Assembly: GCF_032878875.1 (NCBI RefSeq)
Contig: NZ_CP118157.1
Coordinates: forward strand, 806,001 to 870,000
DNA: 64,000 nt
From: Microbacterium sp. AB
GTDB taxonomy: Bacteria; Actinomycetota; Actinomycetes; Actinomycetales; Microbacteriaceae
Direction of reading: 5' to 3'
The translations under genes were made by a program, and so were the position numbers. Of the stretch, positions 40,782 to 48,235 are shown piece by piece. Below the pieces are notes generated by a model. It worked only from the letters and a program-made list of their open reading frames with translations. It was not told the DNA's origin and did no database searches. Position 1 is the stretch's first letter, and each line of letters starts with the position of its first letter.

Positions 40782-41353
40782 CCGCGATCTCCGCTCGTGT
40801 CCTCCAAGGCCTCGGCTCAGGCTTCCGACGCAACGCCGGGCACCTCCTCCCGCCGCTCGTGACCGCACTCACCGCACCCACCGCACCCGCTGACGACCTC
40901 ACCACCACGACCCCCGCGGGGTGGGCGGCGATGTTCGATCTCGACGCCGGGAACCCCGCATGGCTCGCCCAGCTCGTCGGTATCCCCGCCGACCCCACCC
41001 TCACCGCACAGCAGCAGCGCGACGTCATCCGAGACCGCGGCGCGTGGTGGGGCGGCACCTACCAGGCGTTGCTCGCCGCCATCCGCACGGTCCTCACGGG
41101 CGAGAAGAGAGTCGAGGTCGCCGAGCGCGACCCCGACCCGTGGCATGTCGGCATCCGCGTGTACGAGTCCGACTACGGGCCCGGCGTCACGGCCGACACG
41201 ATCCGCGCGCTTGCCGAGCGGCACAGGCCGGTGGGGATCACGTTCGAGTACACGTTCTACCCGCCCCGGTCGTACCAGGAGTCGGAGGACGTCGCCGGCA
41301 CGTACGCCGACGCCGAGGTCCTCGCGGGCACCTACCGGGCCGCGGAGGAGTGA
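40778..41353 (+). CDS. Tail protein I-like baseplate component
   Basis: 191 residues from a GTG overlapping the J-like stop. TAQQQRDVIRDRGAWWGGTYQALLAAIRTVLTGEK and WHVGIRVYESDYGPGVTADTIRALAERHRPVG are characteristic of gpI/putative phage tail proteins, which sit at the baseplate wedge and anchor the fibre. Ends with Tyr/Ala/Glu-rich repeats (AGTYADAEVLAGTYRAAEE). Confidence 0.75.
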   Translation: MTAISARVLQGLGSGFRRNAGHLLPPLVTALTAPTAPADDLTTTTPAGWAAMFDLDAGNPAWLAQLVGIPADPTLTAQQQRDVIRDRGAWWGGTYQALLAAIRTVLTGEKRVEVAERDPDPWHVGIRVYESDYGPGVTADTIRALAERHRPVGITFEYTFYPPRSYQESEDVAGTYADAEVLAGTYRAAEE

Positions 41354-41357
41354 GCGC

Positions 41358-41600
41358 ATGACGGTCGATGATCTCGTGCGCCGTCGTCCCCCGACGGTGC
41401 AGCTGCCTCCGACATCCGCGGTCGTGACCGCTGTGACCGAGGCAGGTGTCTTCGCGACCCCCACGGGGCAGACCGCCGACCATCCCGTCGGGCCGTGCCG
41501 TGGCCCCCGTGTGACCGCGTCCGGGCCGCTCGCGCCTGGGATGCACGTGCTCCTCGTCTTCACATCGACGGGGCCGTGGATCGTGTCCGTCGACGAATAG
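41358..41600 (+). CDS. Small baseplate protein, beta-rich
   Basis: 80 residues, mostly beta strands: VVTAVTEAGVFATPTGQTADHPVGPC, HVLLVFTSTGPWIVSVD. Located where contractile phages often place a spike or OB-fold baseplate protein. Assignment from position only. GGAG ribosome site upstream. Confidence 0.55.
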   Translation: MTVDDLVRRRPPTVQLPPTSAVVTAVTEAGVFATPTGQTADHPVGPCRGPRVTASGPLAPGMHVLLVFTSTGPWIVSVDE

Positions 41601-41607
41601 GAGCATC

Positions 41608-41916
41608 ATGGCCGCGACCCTCCGCCTGCCGCTCGAGCTCACACCGGGTGGCGCCCTCCGCACCCTCGCACAGGACAGCAGCCTCGAGCTCGCCCAGTCA
41701 GTGCGCTCGCTGCTGTCGACGACCATCGGGGAACGAAGCGCCCCGTTGTCGGAGTACGGCCTCATCGACCAGCTCGGCGCCGTGACGATCGACGCCGGCG
41801 ACATCGCCTACGCGATCGCCAGGTGGGAGCCCCGCGTGCAAGAACCCGACATCACGGCCATCGCGACGACCCTCGCTGATGGCGCCCCGCTGTCGACGAT
41901 CACCGTCATCATCTGA
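41608..41916 (+). CDS. Baseplate wedge protein, GPW/gp25 family
   Basis: 102 residues: ELAQSVRSLLSTTIGERSAPLSEYGL is the GPW/gp25 signature (QSVRxLLxTxxGER), followed by strands and an acidic ARWEPRV segment. It is conserved in the baseplate of all contractile phages and related injection systems and supports the contractile-tail call. AGGAGCATC precedes the ATG. Confidence 0.88.
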   Translation: MAATLRLPLELTPGGALRTLAQDSSLELAQSVRSLLSTTIGERSAPLSEYGLIDQLGAVTIDAGDIAYAIARWEPRVQEPDITAIATTLADGAPLSTITVII

Positions 41917-41926
41917 GAGGACCGAC

Positions 41927-42757
41927 ATGGCCGCCGCCACCGACAAGGGGTTCCCGTACCCGACGCCGGACGACCCCGACAAGCCGCGCACCGATATTGA
42001 AGCCCTCGCGTTCAAGCTCGAGACGATGCCGGGCATCCGATCGGTGACGACTGCGGAGCGGGATGTCCTCGTCGACCTGTGGCCCGGGATGCTCGTCTTC
42101 AACACGAGCGACTTCGAGCTGCAGCTGAACGCGACTGGTGTCGCCGGGGACTGGGCGGCCGTGCACACGCTCGACAGCCTGCTGCCGATCTCGCAGGGCG
42201 GCACCGGCATGAACGTCGCCCCCTCGCTGCTCGTGAACCTCGAGAGCGGGGCGGCCGCGTCGCCGATGACGGCATCGCCGCGGCCCGGCGTGACCGGCAC
42301 GCTGCCGATCGGGAAGGGCGGCACAGGCGGAGCTACTGCTGCTGCTGCGCGAACAGCGCTCGGCGTCCCCTCGAGCGACGCCGTCACCGCGGCGATCACG
42401 GCGCTCCGGCAGGAGATCGGCGACACGGGGCTCATCACCGACCGGACGGGCATCTTCACGCCCGCGTCCGACATCACCGTCAACGGCTTCGCCGCTCGCC
42501 GCGTCGCGGGCATGGTGACGATGCAGATCGCGCTCTCCGGCACGTTTGACACCTCCGGCGTCAACTACATATCAGCAGGCAGGATCGGTGCCGGATGGCG
42601 GCCCGTGATGGGCGCCTACGGGAACGTCTTCTTCGCGACGACGGGATACATCGCCGGAACCGCGCAGGTCAATTCGGAGGGCGTCATGAACCTCTGGAAG
42701 GACGCTGCCGGGTCCCGTGGCTCCGCCGGCGTCATCATCAGCTACCTCACTGCCTGA
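41927..42757 (+). CDS. Tail fibre/receptor-binding protein
   Basis: 276 residues with collagen-like and GGTG repeats seen in tail fibres: LLPISQGGTGMNVAPSLLV and LPIGKGGTGGATAAAARTALG, then a helix and a beta-rich C-terminal domain (TVNGFAARRVAGMVTMQIALSG, NYISAGRIGAGWRPVMGAYGN). The C-terminus is the likely host-binding part. Position between gp25 and lysis genes fits. Confidence 0.8.
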   Translation: MAAATDKGFPYPTPDDPDKPRTDIEALAFKLETMPGIRSVTTAERDVLVDLWPGMLVFNTSDFELQLNATGVAGDWAAVHTLDSLLPISQGGTGMNVAPSLLVNLESGAAASPMTASPRPGVTGTLPIGKGGTGGATAAAARTALGVPSSDAVTAAITALRQEIGDTGLITDRTGIFTPASDITVNGFAARRVAGMVTMQIALSGTFDTSGVNYISAGRIGAGWRPVMGAYGNVFFATTGYIAGTAQVNSEGVMNLWKDAAGSRGSAGVIISYLTA

Positions 42758-42790
42758 GCACACAACCCGCTGCTGTCCCGGCCATCATCC

Positions 42791-42815
42791 GAAGCCGCCC
42801 CGACGGGGCGGCTTC
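42791..42815 (+). terminator. Hairpin terminator after the fibre gene
   Basis: 11-bp stem, GAAGCCGCCCC (42791-42801) with 42805-42815, 3-nt loop, followed by CTCTCGTTTC. It may cause partial termination between the tail genes and lysis genes. Confidence 0.6.
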
Positions 42816-42838
42816 TCTCGTTTCAGAAGGAGACACCC

Positions 42839-43051
42839 ATGAGCATTCCGAGAGTGCAGCTGCCGCAGCTGCCTGCCGCGACGTCGGAGGAGGAAGCCGA
42901 CGCGAACGGCCGCGAGCATGAGCGGATCATCCGTGAGGCGCTCGCGGGCGCCGACCAGGTGATCGTCGTGTATCCGGACGGGTCCGACGACATCGCTCAC
43001 CTCGTGGGCGACGTGCTCGTCGTCGAGGGCTACGAAGACGAGGCCGGCTGA
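42839..43051 (+). CDS. Small acidic protein before the endolysin
   Basis: 70 residues: short N-terminal loop, a helix (EEEADANGREHERIIREALAGAD) and strands (QVIVVYPDGSDDIAHLVGDVLVVEGYEDE). Not recognised. Good ribosome site (AAGGAGA). Its stop overlaps the start of the peptidase gene (TGATG), so the two are coupled. Confidence 0.55.
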   Translation: MSIPRVQLPQLPAATSEEEADANGREHERIIREALAGADQVIVVYPDGSDDIAHLVGDVLVVEGYEDEAG

Positions 43052-43767
43052 TGGCCGCCGTCATCTGGCCGAACGGGTCCGCGACCCGTCCGACGGTCAC
43101 GTCCCTGTACGGGAACCGCACCCACCCCGTGTCGGGGGTGCCGCTGTCGTTCCATCACGGCATCGACCTCGTGGGCTGGTCGACGGTCGTCGCCCCCTGC
43201 GACGGCGTGGTCACTCTCGCCCGCTACAACGGCGGCGCGGGCAACGAGGTCCGCATCCGGCGCCCAAACGGCGACAGCGTCCGCCTCATGCACCACGCGA
43301 GTTTCCTCACCCGTGAGGGCGCGACCATCCGGCAGGGCGACCCCGTCGGGATCATGGGCACGACCGGCAACAGCACGGGCGTGCATTCCCACTACGAGTT
43401 CCGCGACGCCGCGTGGAACTCGCTCGAACCGAACGCCTACATCGCCGCCGCGAACGCGGGGCAGGGCGCATCCGTGCCCGACAGCAACGACACCACCCCT
43501 GGCGGCATCGCCGCTCTGATCGAAGGAGACCCCGTGCTCACGTTCTTCCGCTACAACTCGCTGATCTTCGTCATCGTCGGCTCGCAGTCGATCGACCTCA
43601 AGAAGGAGGCCGACGCGAAGAAGCTGATCGACATCGCCCGGATCCTGCACGAGCGAGACCCGCAGGTCTACCCCAAGCCGCCGGTCTACTCGAAGCCCGA
43701 GTCGTTCTTCAACCTCGACACGGCCGGCTTCCACCTGCTCCGCGCCGTCTACCCGCCCCGAGGCTGA
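43051..43767 (+). CDS. Endolysin: M23 zinc metallopeptidase
   Basis: 238 residues. Catalytic M23/LytM domain in the first ~140: LSFHHGIDL (His36, Asp39-type ligands), a DGVV strand, and VHSHYEF with His112/His114. M23 enzymes cleave peptide cross-links of peptidoglycan. The C-terminal ~90 residues (LTFFRYNSLIFVIVGSQSIDLKKEADAKK and a Tyr/Pro-rich tail) form an unrecognised domain that may bind the wall. No signal peptide, so export by holin. Followed by holin-region genes. Confidence 0.88.
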   Translation: MAAVIWPNGSATRPTVTSLYGNRTHPVSGVPLSFHHGIDLVGWSTVVAPCDGVVTLARYNGGAGNEVRIRRPNGDSVRLMHHASFLTREGATIRQGDPVGIMGTTGNSTGVHSHYEFRDAAWNSLEPNAYIAAANAGQGASVPDSNDTTPGGIAALIEGDPVLTFFRYNSLIFVIVGSQSIDLKKEADAKKLIDIARILHERDPQVYPKPPVYSKPESFFNLDTAGFHLLRAVYPPRG

Positions 43768-43796
43768 CCGATGCGTGACCCGAGAGGTGGTGTGCG

Positions 43797-44144
43797 GTGA
43801 CCCCGTGGGAGTGGATGACGACGACCACGTCGGTCGACCAGGTGCTCACCGCCCTCGGGCTCGGCGCGCTCGCGATCCTGTTCGCGACCGACCGGGTGAT
43901 GACGAAGGGACAGCACACCCGCCGCGTCGCGGACCTCACCGCGCATCACAACCGTGAGCTCGCGACCCAGGCGGGCATTCTCGCGGAGATGCGTGAATCA
44001 CGGGACTACTACCGGCAGGCGCGTCTTGAGGAACGCGCCCGCGCGGACGCCGCCACAGATCGCCTCGCCGAGTCCGTGGAGGTCGCCAAGGCGTCCCTCC
44101 AAGCTCTCCAAGCGCTCGACGAGGCTGCGAGGAGTGTGACATGA
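43797..44144 (+). CDS. Membrane-anchored coiled-coil protein in the lysis cassette
   Basis: 115 residues from a GTG. One N-terminal membrane segment (residues ~14-32, VLTALGLGALAILFATDRV) and a long coiled coil (HNRELATQAGILAEMRESRDYYRQ, ERARADAATDRLAESVEVAKA). Spanin-like or holin-accessory proteins of this layout occur in actinophage lysis cassettes. Overlaps the next gene (ATGA). Confidence 0.62.
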   Translation: MTPWEWMTTTTSVDQVLTALGLGALAILFATDRVMTKGQHTRRVADLTAHHNRELATQAGILAEMRESRDYYRQARLEERARADAATDRLAESVEVAKASLQALQALDEAARSVT

Positions 44145-44320
44145 GCGAGCACACCGACCCGACCCGGGCGCGTCGAGCGCTCGACGAGACCCGCGAGTCC
44201 ACCGCCCGCACGTCCGAGATCCTCACCGATGCTCTCGACGTGTTCGCAGCGATCCGCGCGCACCGGGAACGAAACCACTATGCGGACAAGCTCCGCGCCA
44301 TCATGAGAGGAACACCTTGA
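44141..44320 (+). CDS. 59-residue helical protein in the lysis cassette
   Basis: The ATG at 44141 overlaps the previous stop. The product begins MSEHTDPTRARRALDETRES and continues as an amphipathic helix (TSEILTDALDVFAAIRAHRERN), ending at a TGATG junction with the next gene. Not previously recognised by me; a tiny partner of the membrane protein before it is a possibility. Confidence 0.5.
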   Translation: MSEHTDPTRARRALDETRESTARTSEILTDALDVFAAIRAHRERNHYADKLRAIMRGTP

Positions 44321-44625
44321 TGCTCGACCCCTCGGACATCGTCCTCCTCGTCGCGGCGGGCATCGTGCTCGTCTTCTGGCTCGATTACGGTCTCCTCTCG
44401 CCCTGGTACCGCAGCCCCCTCGGTTGGGTGATCTTCCTCTACGGAGGAGCGATGGTCGCCCTCCTCAGCCTCGTCGTCTACGCGATCGTCTTCGACCAGC
44501 GCGCCGAGGAATGGTACCGGCTCCCCATCGCGCTCGCGGTCGCAGGCTCGGCAACCGCGAAGATCACGATCCTCCACTACGAACGTCACCGCGGCCGGCA
44601 GGCCCACACCAAGAAGGACTCATAG
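44320..44625 (+). CDS. Small multi-helix membrane protein, probable holin or antiholin
   Basis: 101 residues with three membrane segments (SDIVLLVAAGIVLVFWLDYG, LGWVIFLYGGAMVALLSLVVY, ALAVAGSATAKITIL) and a basic C-terminal tail (ERHRGRQAHTKK), as in holins. The ATG at 44320 overlaps the previous stop. It precedes a second holin gene. Confidence 0.65.
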   Translation: MLDPSDIVLLVAAGIVLVFWLDYGLLSPWYRSPLGWVIFLYGGAMVALLSLVVYAIVFDQRAEEWYRLPIALAVAGSATAKITILHYERHRGRQAHTKKDS

Positions 44626-44627
44626 TC

Positions 44628-45089
44628 ATGCTCACCAACCTCACCTCGCCCCTGTGGTGGAAGGACGCCTCCCTCCGCGCCGTCTACACCGCCCTCGCCG
44701 TCGTCGTCCCCTACCTCGGGGCGACGCTCATCACCGACGTCCCCTGGCTCACCGTCCTCTCGGTCGGCGTGCTCGGCTTCATCGCCTCCCTCGCGACGTC
44801 CCTCGCAGGCCTCCCCGAGGTCGAAGGCGTCGACCTGCCCTGGTGGCTCGCCGCCGTCGAACGCACCGCGAAGACCTTCGCGCAGTCCCTCGCCGCCGGC
44901 CTCGTGGGCGCCGCACTCCTCACCGACGTCGACTGGGGCGTCGTCCTCCAGGCTGCCGCCCTGTCCGCTCTGCTCTCGCTGGTGCGTCTCATCCTCGCGA
45001 CCCTCCCGTACGACCCCACTACGCACGTGCTCGACGCGACGTACGAAGTCGTCGAGTCGGCCGACGTGCCGCCGATCACCAAGCCCTGA
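44628..45089 (+). CDS. Holin, r1t type
   Basis: 153 residues. The start, TSPLWWKDASLRAVYTALAVVVPYLG, and the membrane segments around 40-60 and 105-125 match r1t-type holins, which are common in actinophages. The acidic helix ESADV ends the protein. It forms membrane lesions that release the endolysin. The last gene of the late operon. Confidence 0.78.
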   Translation: MLTNLTSPLWWKDASLRAVYTALAVVVPYLGATLITDVPWLTVLSVGVLGFIASLATSLAGLPEVEGVDLPWWLAAVERTAKTFAQSLAAGLVGAALLTDVDWGVVLQAAALSALLSLVRLILATLPYDPTTHVLDATYEVVESADVPPITKP

Positions 45090-45104
45090 CCTCACACACC
45101 GACC

Positions 45105-45151
45105 ACCGCCCCTCCTGGGTGAGCCTTCGCCGGCTCCCCAGGAGGGGCGGT
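45105..45151 (+). terminator. Late-operon terminator
   Basis: 15-bp perfect outer stem (45105-45119 with 45137-45151) and an inner stem AGCC/GGCT around a TTCG-containing loop, then TT. It ends the plus-strand structural and lysis operon 16 nt past the holin stop. Confidence 0.88.
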
Positions 45152-45154
45152 TTC

Positions 45155-45238
45155 GTCGTATCCCCGCGAGAGGCGGGGAACTGGTGGGTTCGTCGGGGTC
45201 TCGTCCGCCAGTCGGATCATCCCCGCTGAGGCGGGGCT
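45155..45238. repeat. Two similar GC-rich hairpins 59 bp apart
   Basis: CCCCGC-loop-GCGGGG occurs at 45162-45178 (loop GAGAG) and at 45221-45236 (loop TGAG). The surroundings (GTCGTAT and GGATCAT) and the 32-nt gap resemble a degenerate two-repeat type I-E CRISPR unit, but repeat identity is only about 17/27. More likely terminators for the convergent minus-strand operon. Confidence 0.35.
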
Positions 45239-45242
45239 GGGT

Positions 45243-45890
45243 TCACCGTACCGCATCCCCGGGGGCGCGGTCCAGACGTCGGGCGAGGGCGGCGATCACC
45301 CATCCGCGGGGCCGGTTTTCGTCGATGTCGGGGTATCGGTCGGTGTCGGCGGTGTGCTCCGCGACGAGTCTCTCGAGGTCGGCTTCGACGCCGGCGGAGG
45401 GTGTCGCGGTGCCTGCCTCCCAGCGACGGATGGAGCGGGGGTTGACGCCGAGCTCGGCGGCGAGTTCTTCGAGGGTGAGGCCGATGAGGTGTCGGCGGGC
45501 GGCGATCTCTTCGGCGGTGAGCGTGGTGCGGGAGGGTCGGACGGTGCCGGGCTCGGTGATGATCCGGGCGGGCTGGTAGCCGGCGGGGATCTTCTGGGCG
45601 AGGTCGTACAGCCACCGGTCGAGGGTGAGGTCTTCGTGCCCGAGGTCGCGGCGGTAGGCGTGCGCGTGGATCGTGATCGTGTCCTGCACGTCGAGGTCGG
45701 TGCTGTACGCGTCCGCCTCGGCGAGCTTCCGCTCCTGGGCGTCCGCGGGGAGGGCGTCGATGATCTGCCGACGGGTGAGGGCGGACACGCATTCCACCGT
45801 CCAGGTCTTCTCACCCCATCGGGTCACGGTCGGGGCGGTGCGGATACCGGCGTCGGCGAAGACGTCGCGGAGCTGCTCGATCGTGCTCAC
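45243..45890 (-). CDS. HTH transcriptional regulator of the prophage accessory arm
   Basis: 215 residues from a GTG overlapping the previous gene's stop (GTGA). Residues ~125-180 form an XRE-like HTH (LTAEEIAARRHLIGLTLEELAAELGVNPRSIRRWEAGTATPSAG); the N-terminal half is an unrecognised domain. Last of a three-gene minus-strand operon with its own promoter, likely expressed in the lysogen. Confidence 0.7.
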   Translation of the reverse strand: MSTIEQLRDVFADAGIRTAPTVTRWGEKTWTVECVSALTRRQIIDALPADAQERKLAEADAYSTDLDVQDTITIHAHAYRRDLGHEDLTLDRWLYDLAQKIPAGYQPARIITEPGTVRPSRTTLTAEEIAARRHLIGLTLEELAAELGVNPRSIRRWEAGTATPSAGVEADLERLVAEHTADTDRYPDIDENRPRGWVIAALARRLDRAPGDAVR

Positions 45891-46315
45891 AGTGCCAGCC
45901 CCGCCCGGTAGGCGTGCATGACGGGCGAGAGGCCGACGTGCTCGGTCAGGACGCTGGACTCGATGTCGTCTGCGGCCCACTGGATAGCCGTCTCGACGCG
46001 ACGCTCCCGCGGTAGGGCGCTGATGCCACGCTCACGCCATGCGGCGTCGAGGGCGAGTGTGAGTGCGGCGATGCCCTCGGAGTGGGTCACGGTCGTGATG
46101 CGCTGCACCGACATGATGTCGCTGACCGTGTACACGTCGATGGCGGTGTCGTCCAGCGGTAGGGAGGGTCGCATCGTGACCTGCGTGTGCTCCCCAGCGG
46201 TCATGACGTGATCAATCACGGCCGTGGCGTAGCTGAGCAGCCACGTGAAGGGGTCAAGGCCTGGGGTGGTGTCGAGTTGGTCGATCGCAGTGTCGAGGTC
46301 GTGGGAGATGGTCAT
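45887..46315 (-). CDS. Uncharacterised acidic prophage protein
   Basis: 142 residues, helix-rich; not recognised. FTWLLSYATAVIDHVMTAGEHTQVTM and IAALTLALDAAWRERG are its main segments. A frame extends further upstream but lies over the preceding small gene. It is two nt from that gene and overlaps the HTH gene after it, so all three are coregulated. Confidence 0.58.
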   Translation of the reverse strand: MTISHDLDTAIDQLDTTPGLDPFTWLLSYATAVIDHVMTAGEHTQVTMRPSLPLDDTAIDVYTVSDIMSVQRITTVTHSEGIAALTLALDAAWRERGISALPRERRVETAIQWAADDIESSVLTEHVGLSPVMHAYRAGLAL

Positions 46316-46317
46316 GG

Positions 46318-46500
46318 TCAGATCCTCGCCAGCTCGCGGTCGATGTCGGCGCGCGGGTAGCCGAGGCGGTGCGCCTCGTCGGCGATCTCGTGGAGAAGCT
46401 CGGCGGGGAAGCATCCGGCGTCGATCGCGTCGCAGAGGGTGAGGTAGCGGGTGTAGGCGTCAGCGGAGGTGCTGGTGGCTTCACGGTCGTAGCTGCTCAT
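46318..46500 (-). CDS. Small helical prophage protein, first gene of a three-gene operon
   Basis: 60 residues: two or three helices (AYTRYLTLCDAIDAGCFPAELLHEIADEAHRLGYPRADIDREL), resembling the size of small antitoxin-like or regulator partners. Not recognised. The start is 45 nt downstream of the predicted transcription start. Confidence 0.55.
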   Translation of the reverse strand: MSSYDREATSTSADAYTRYLTLCDAIDAGCFPAELLHEIADEAHRLGYPRADIDRELARI

Positions 46501-46551
46501 CGGAGTCTCTTTCCGGTCTCGGTCGGGCCTGATGCCCTGCCTGATATCTCC

Positions 46552-46581
46552 ACTATATGCCCTAAATTAGGACAAGCGCAA
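46552..46581 (-). promoter_or_regulatory. Promoter with palindromic operator for the 46500-45243 operon
   Basis: Read leftward: -35-like TTGCGC (46581-46576), 18-bp spacer, -10 TATAGT (46557-46552). The spacer contains CCTAAATTAGG (46561-46571), an inverted repeat of CCTAA/TTAGG, which is well placed as an operator, perhaps for the HTH protein at the end of the operon. Confidence 0.55.
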
Positions 46582-46627
46582 GAGGGAGGCTCTTCCGTGT
46601 CCGAAGTGCGGCGTACGCTGCCGCGTC

Positions 46628-46909
46628 ATGGGGAAGCCGCCGTATCACGTGATGTTGATGACGCAGGAGGTCGAGCCCGGCCACTGGTTGATGGGGAGTT
46701 CCGCGACGGGTACGTTCGCGGACATCGAGCTGCGGCGCACGGAGGTCGGCCCCCGGTATCGGGTGACCATGTCGGGCGAGGTGATGGGGTGGACGACGAC
46801 GTTCAAGTCCGCGTGCGAGGGGGCGTACGCCCGGTATGAGCGGATGCGGCAATCGGTCTACCGGGGTGCCCCGAACAGGGAACTCCCGCGCCCTAGCCCG
46901 ACGCTGTGA
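46628..46909 (+). CDS. Small prophage protein, plus strand
   Basis: 93 residues: strands and a helix (YHVMLMTQEVEPGHWLMGSSATGTFADIELRRTEVG, TFKSACEGAYARYERMRQS), resembling a small DUF domain but not recognised. A TACGCT box (46614-46619) ends 8 nt before the ATG, which fits a leaderless transcript. It faces away from the operon at 46500. Confidence 0.58.
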   Translation: MGKPPYHVMLMTQEVEPGHWLMGSSATGTFADIELRRTEVGPRYRVTMSGEVMGWTTTFKSACEGAYARYERMRQSVYRGAPNRELPRPSPTL

Positions 46910-46912
46910 CGT

Positions 46913-47053
46913 TCACCGGACGACGTAGAGGACGTTCTCTCCGGCGCACCAGAAGCCGCGCGGGTCATCCCGGAGGGTCGTCCCGCAGCGTGGGCAGACG
47001 AACGGCCCGACCGGGCTGCGCACGTCGACCTCGGCGGCGTCGGCGATCTCCAT
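46913..47053 (-). CDS. 46-residue zinc-ribbon microprotein
   Basis: The ATG at 47053 overlaps the stop of the SRAP gene (TGATG). The product includes FVCPRCGTTLRDDPRGFWCAG, a CxxC...C zinc-ribbon fragment, and ends 3 nt from the stop of the convergent gene. Coupling to SRAP suggests a joint role, for example a DNA- or RNA-binding partner. Confidence 0.5.
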   Translation of the reverse strand: MEIADAAEVDVRSPVGPFVCPRCGTTLRDDPRGFWCAGENVLYVVR

Positions 47054-47718
47054 CAGCCGGCGGGCTCGATGAGCGTCGGGTCGGTGGGGCCGGCGCCTCG
47101 GACGGAGTTCACGCGACGGTCGACGATGCGGCTATGCAGGGTGCCGGCGACGTGCTCGGAAGCGTCGGTGAGGAACTGCTGCAGGCCAGGGTCTCCTGGA
47201 GCGTCGGACAGCCACTCGTCCCACGTCTCGGTGGGGAGGAACGAGGGCATGCGGTCGTGGACGTCGCCGGCGGCGTCGCGACCTTCCCGGGTGATGACGA
47301 CGAAGCGGGGTTCGCTGTCGACGAGGCGCGTCATCCCGGCGGCGGCGAGGAGCCCTGTGCCGTGGATGTAGTGCGGGGTCTTGTCGCCCTTCTCGCCGGT
47401 CCACTCGAAGTAGCCGGTCATCGGGACCAAGCAGCGGGCTCGTGCGAACCCTGTCCGCCAGAACGCGCCGGTGAGCTTCTCGATGCGGGCGTTGATGATC
47501 GGCGGCCCTTTGGGGCGGTTCGTGGGCTTCGGCCAATCCCATCGTGCGAGCTCGAGCTCCCGGCCCTCGTGGGCGCGGATGACGGGGGCGAGGTCCGTGG
47601 GGGCGATCGAGAACGCAGGCTCCCACCCGGGACGCCAGTCCTGAGGCCTCCCGCCTTGCGCGACGAACTCCCGGATCAGCTCATCCGTCGTCGCGTTCAG
47701 AGCGAATCGCCCGCACAT
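47053..47718 (-). CDS. SRAP-domain protein (SOS response-associated peptidase, YedK/HMCES type)
   Basis: 221 residues with the conserved N-terminus MCGRF, so Cys2 becomes the N-terminal nucleophile after Met removal. NARIEK, GYFEW and HDRMP, the other SRAP signature segments, are all present. SRAP proteins form a covalent DNA-protein cross-link at abasic sites in single-stranded DNA, protecting them from error-prone repair. A prophage copy could protect phage or host DNA during replication stress. It has a leaderless-looking or close start near 47718 and is coupled to a zinc-ribbon gene. Confidence 0.9.
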   Translation of the reverse strand: MCGRFALNATTDELIREFVAQGGRPQDWRPGWEPAFSIAPTDLAPVIRAHEGRELELARWDWPKPTNRPKGPPIINARIEKLTGAFWRTGFARARCLVPMTGYFEWTGEKGDKTPHYIHGTGLLAAAGMTRLVDSEPRFVVITREGRDAAGDVHDRMPSFLPTETWDEWLSDAPGDPGLQQFLTDASEHVAGTLHSRIVDRRVNSVRGAGPTDPTLIEPAG

Positions 47719-47730
47719 GCCGAAACCTTC

Positions 47731-48003
47731 TCACACGATCCGCACCGACAACAGCTGCCACCCGTCGGGCACGAGCGCGTCGAGCGCGTCCCTGTCGTCG
47801 GCTTCAATCTCGCGGACCTCCGTCGACCGGTAGCGTCCGTGCCCGATGAGCTCGGTGGATCGCTTCACCATCTCCACGCGTGCGTCGGTGAGCTGGTGTC
47901 CGGCGGGGACCTGTGCTTCGAGAGCCTCACGCAGCTCGGCTTGCACGTGCGAGCCGGCGGTGATGTCTGTGGACGTTGCGGGACGAATCATGCCGATCAA
48001 CAC
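47731..48003 (-). CDS. Small prophage protein
   Basis: 90 residues: a long helix (SHVQAELREALEAQVPAGHQLTDARVEMVKR) then strands (RYRSTEVREIEADDRD ... WQLLSVRIV). Not recognised. The first ATG is at 48003; one at 47991 is also in frame. It is 12 nt upstream of the SRAP gene on the same strand. Confidence 0.52.
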   Translation of the reverse strand: MLIGMIRPATSTDITAGSHVQAELREALEAQVPAGHQLTDARVEMVKRSTELIGHGRYRSTEVREIEADDRDALDALVPDGWQLLSVRIV

Positions 48004-48059
48004 GGAACGAGCCTACGCCGGCGCCTGCTGGGGCGGAGGGGCAGCATCGTGGGGGTGGG

Positions 48060-48230
48060 TTACCAGAGCTTCTTGCGGAACCCGATGCCTTTGCCGAGGC
48101 GCACGCCGAAGTATCCGCGGCTTGAGATGGTGAACGGTCCGACCCGCTTCGACACCGAGGCGCCCGAGCCGGAGAGGTTGAGCCGGGTGGTCTTGCCGAG
48201 CTTCTTGGACTTGTGGAAGAAGAATCCCAT
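48060..48230 (-). CDS. DUF4236-like microprotein
   Basis: 56 residues beginning MGFFFHKSKKLGKTTRLN and continuing SGSGASVSKRVGPFTISSRGYFGVRLGKGIGFRKKL, the basic beta-rich pattern of DUF4236 domains, which occur at the N-termini of many bacterial and phage proteins. Role unknown, possibly nucleic acid binding. It is 5 nt from the end of the following gene on the same strand. Confidence 0.6.
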   Translation of the reverse strand: MGFFFHKSKKLGKTTRLNLSGSGASVSKRVGPFTISSRGYFGVRLGKGIGFRKKLW

Positions 48231-48235
48231 GATCG

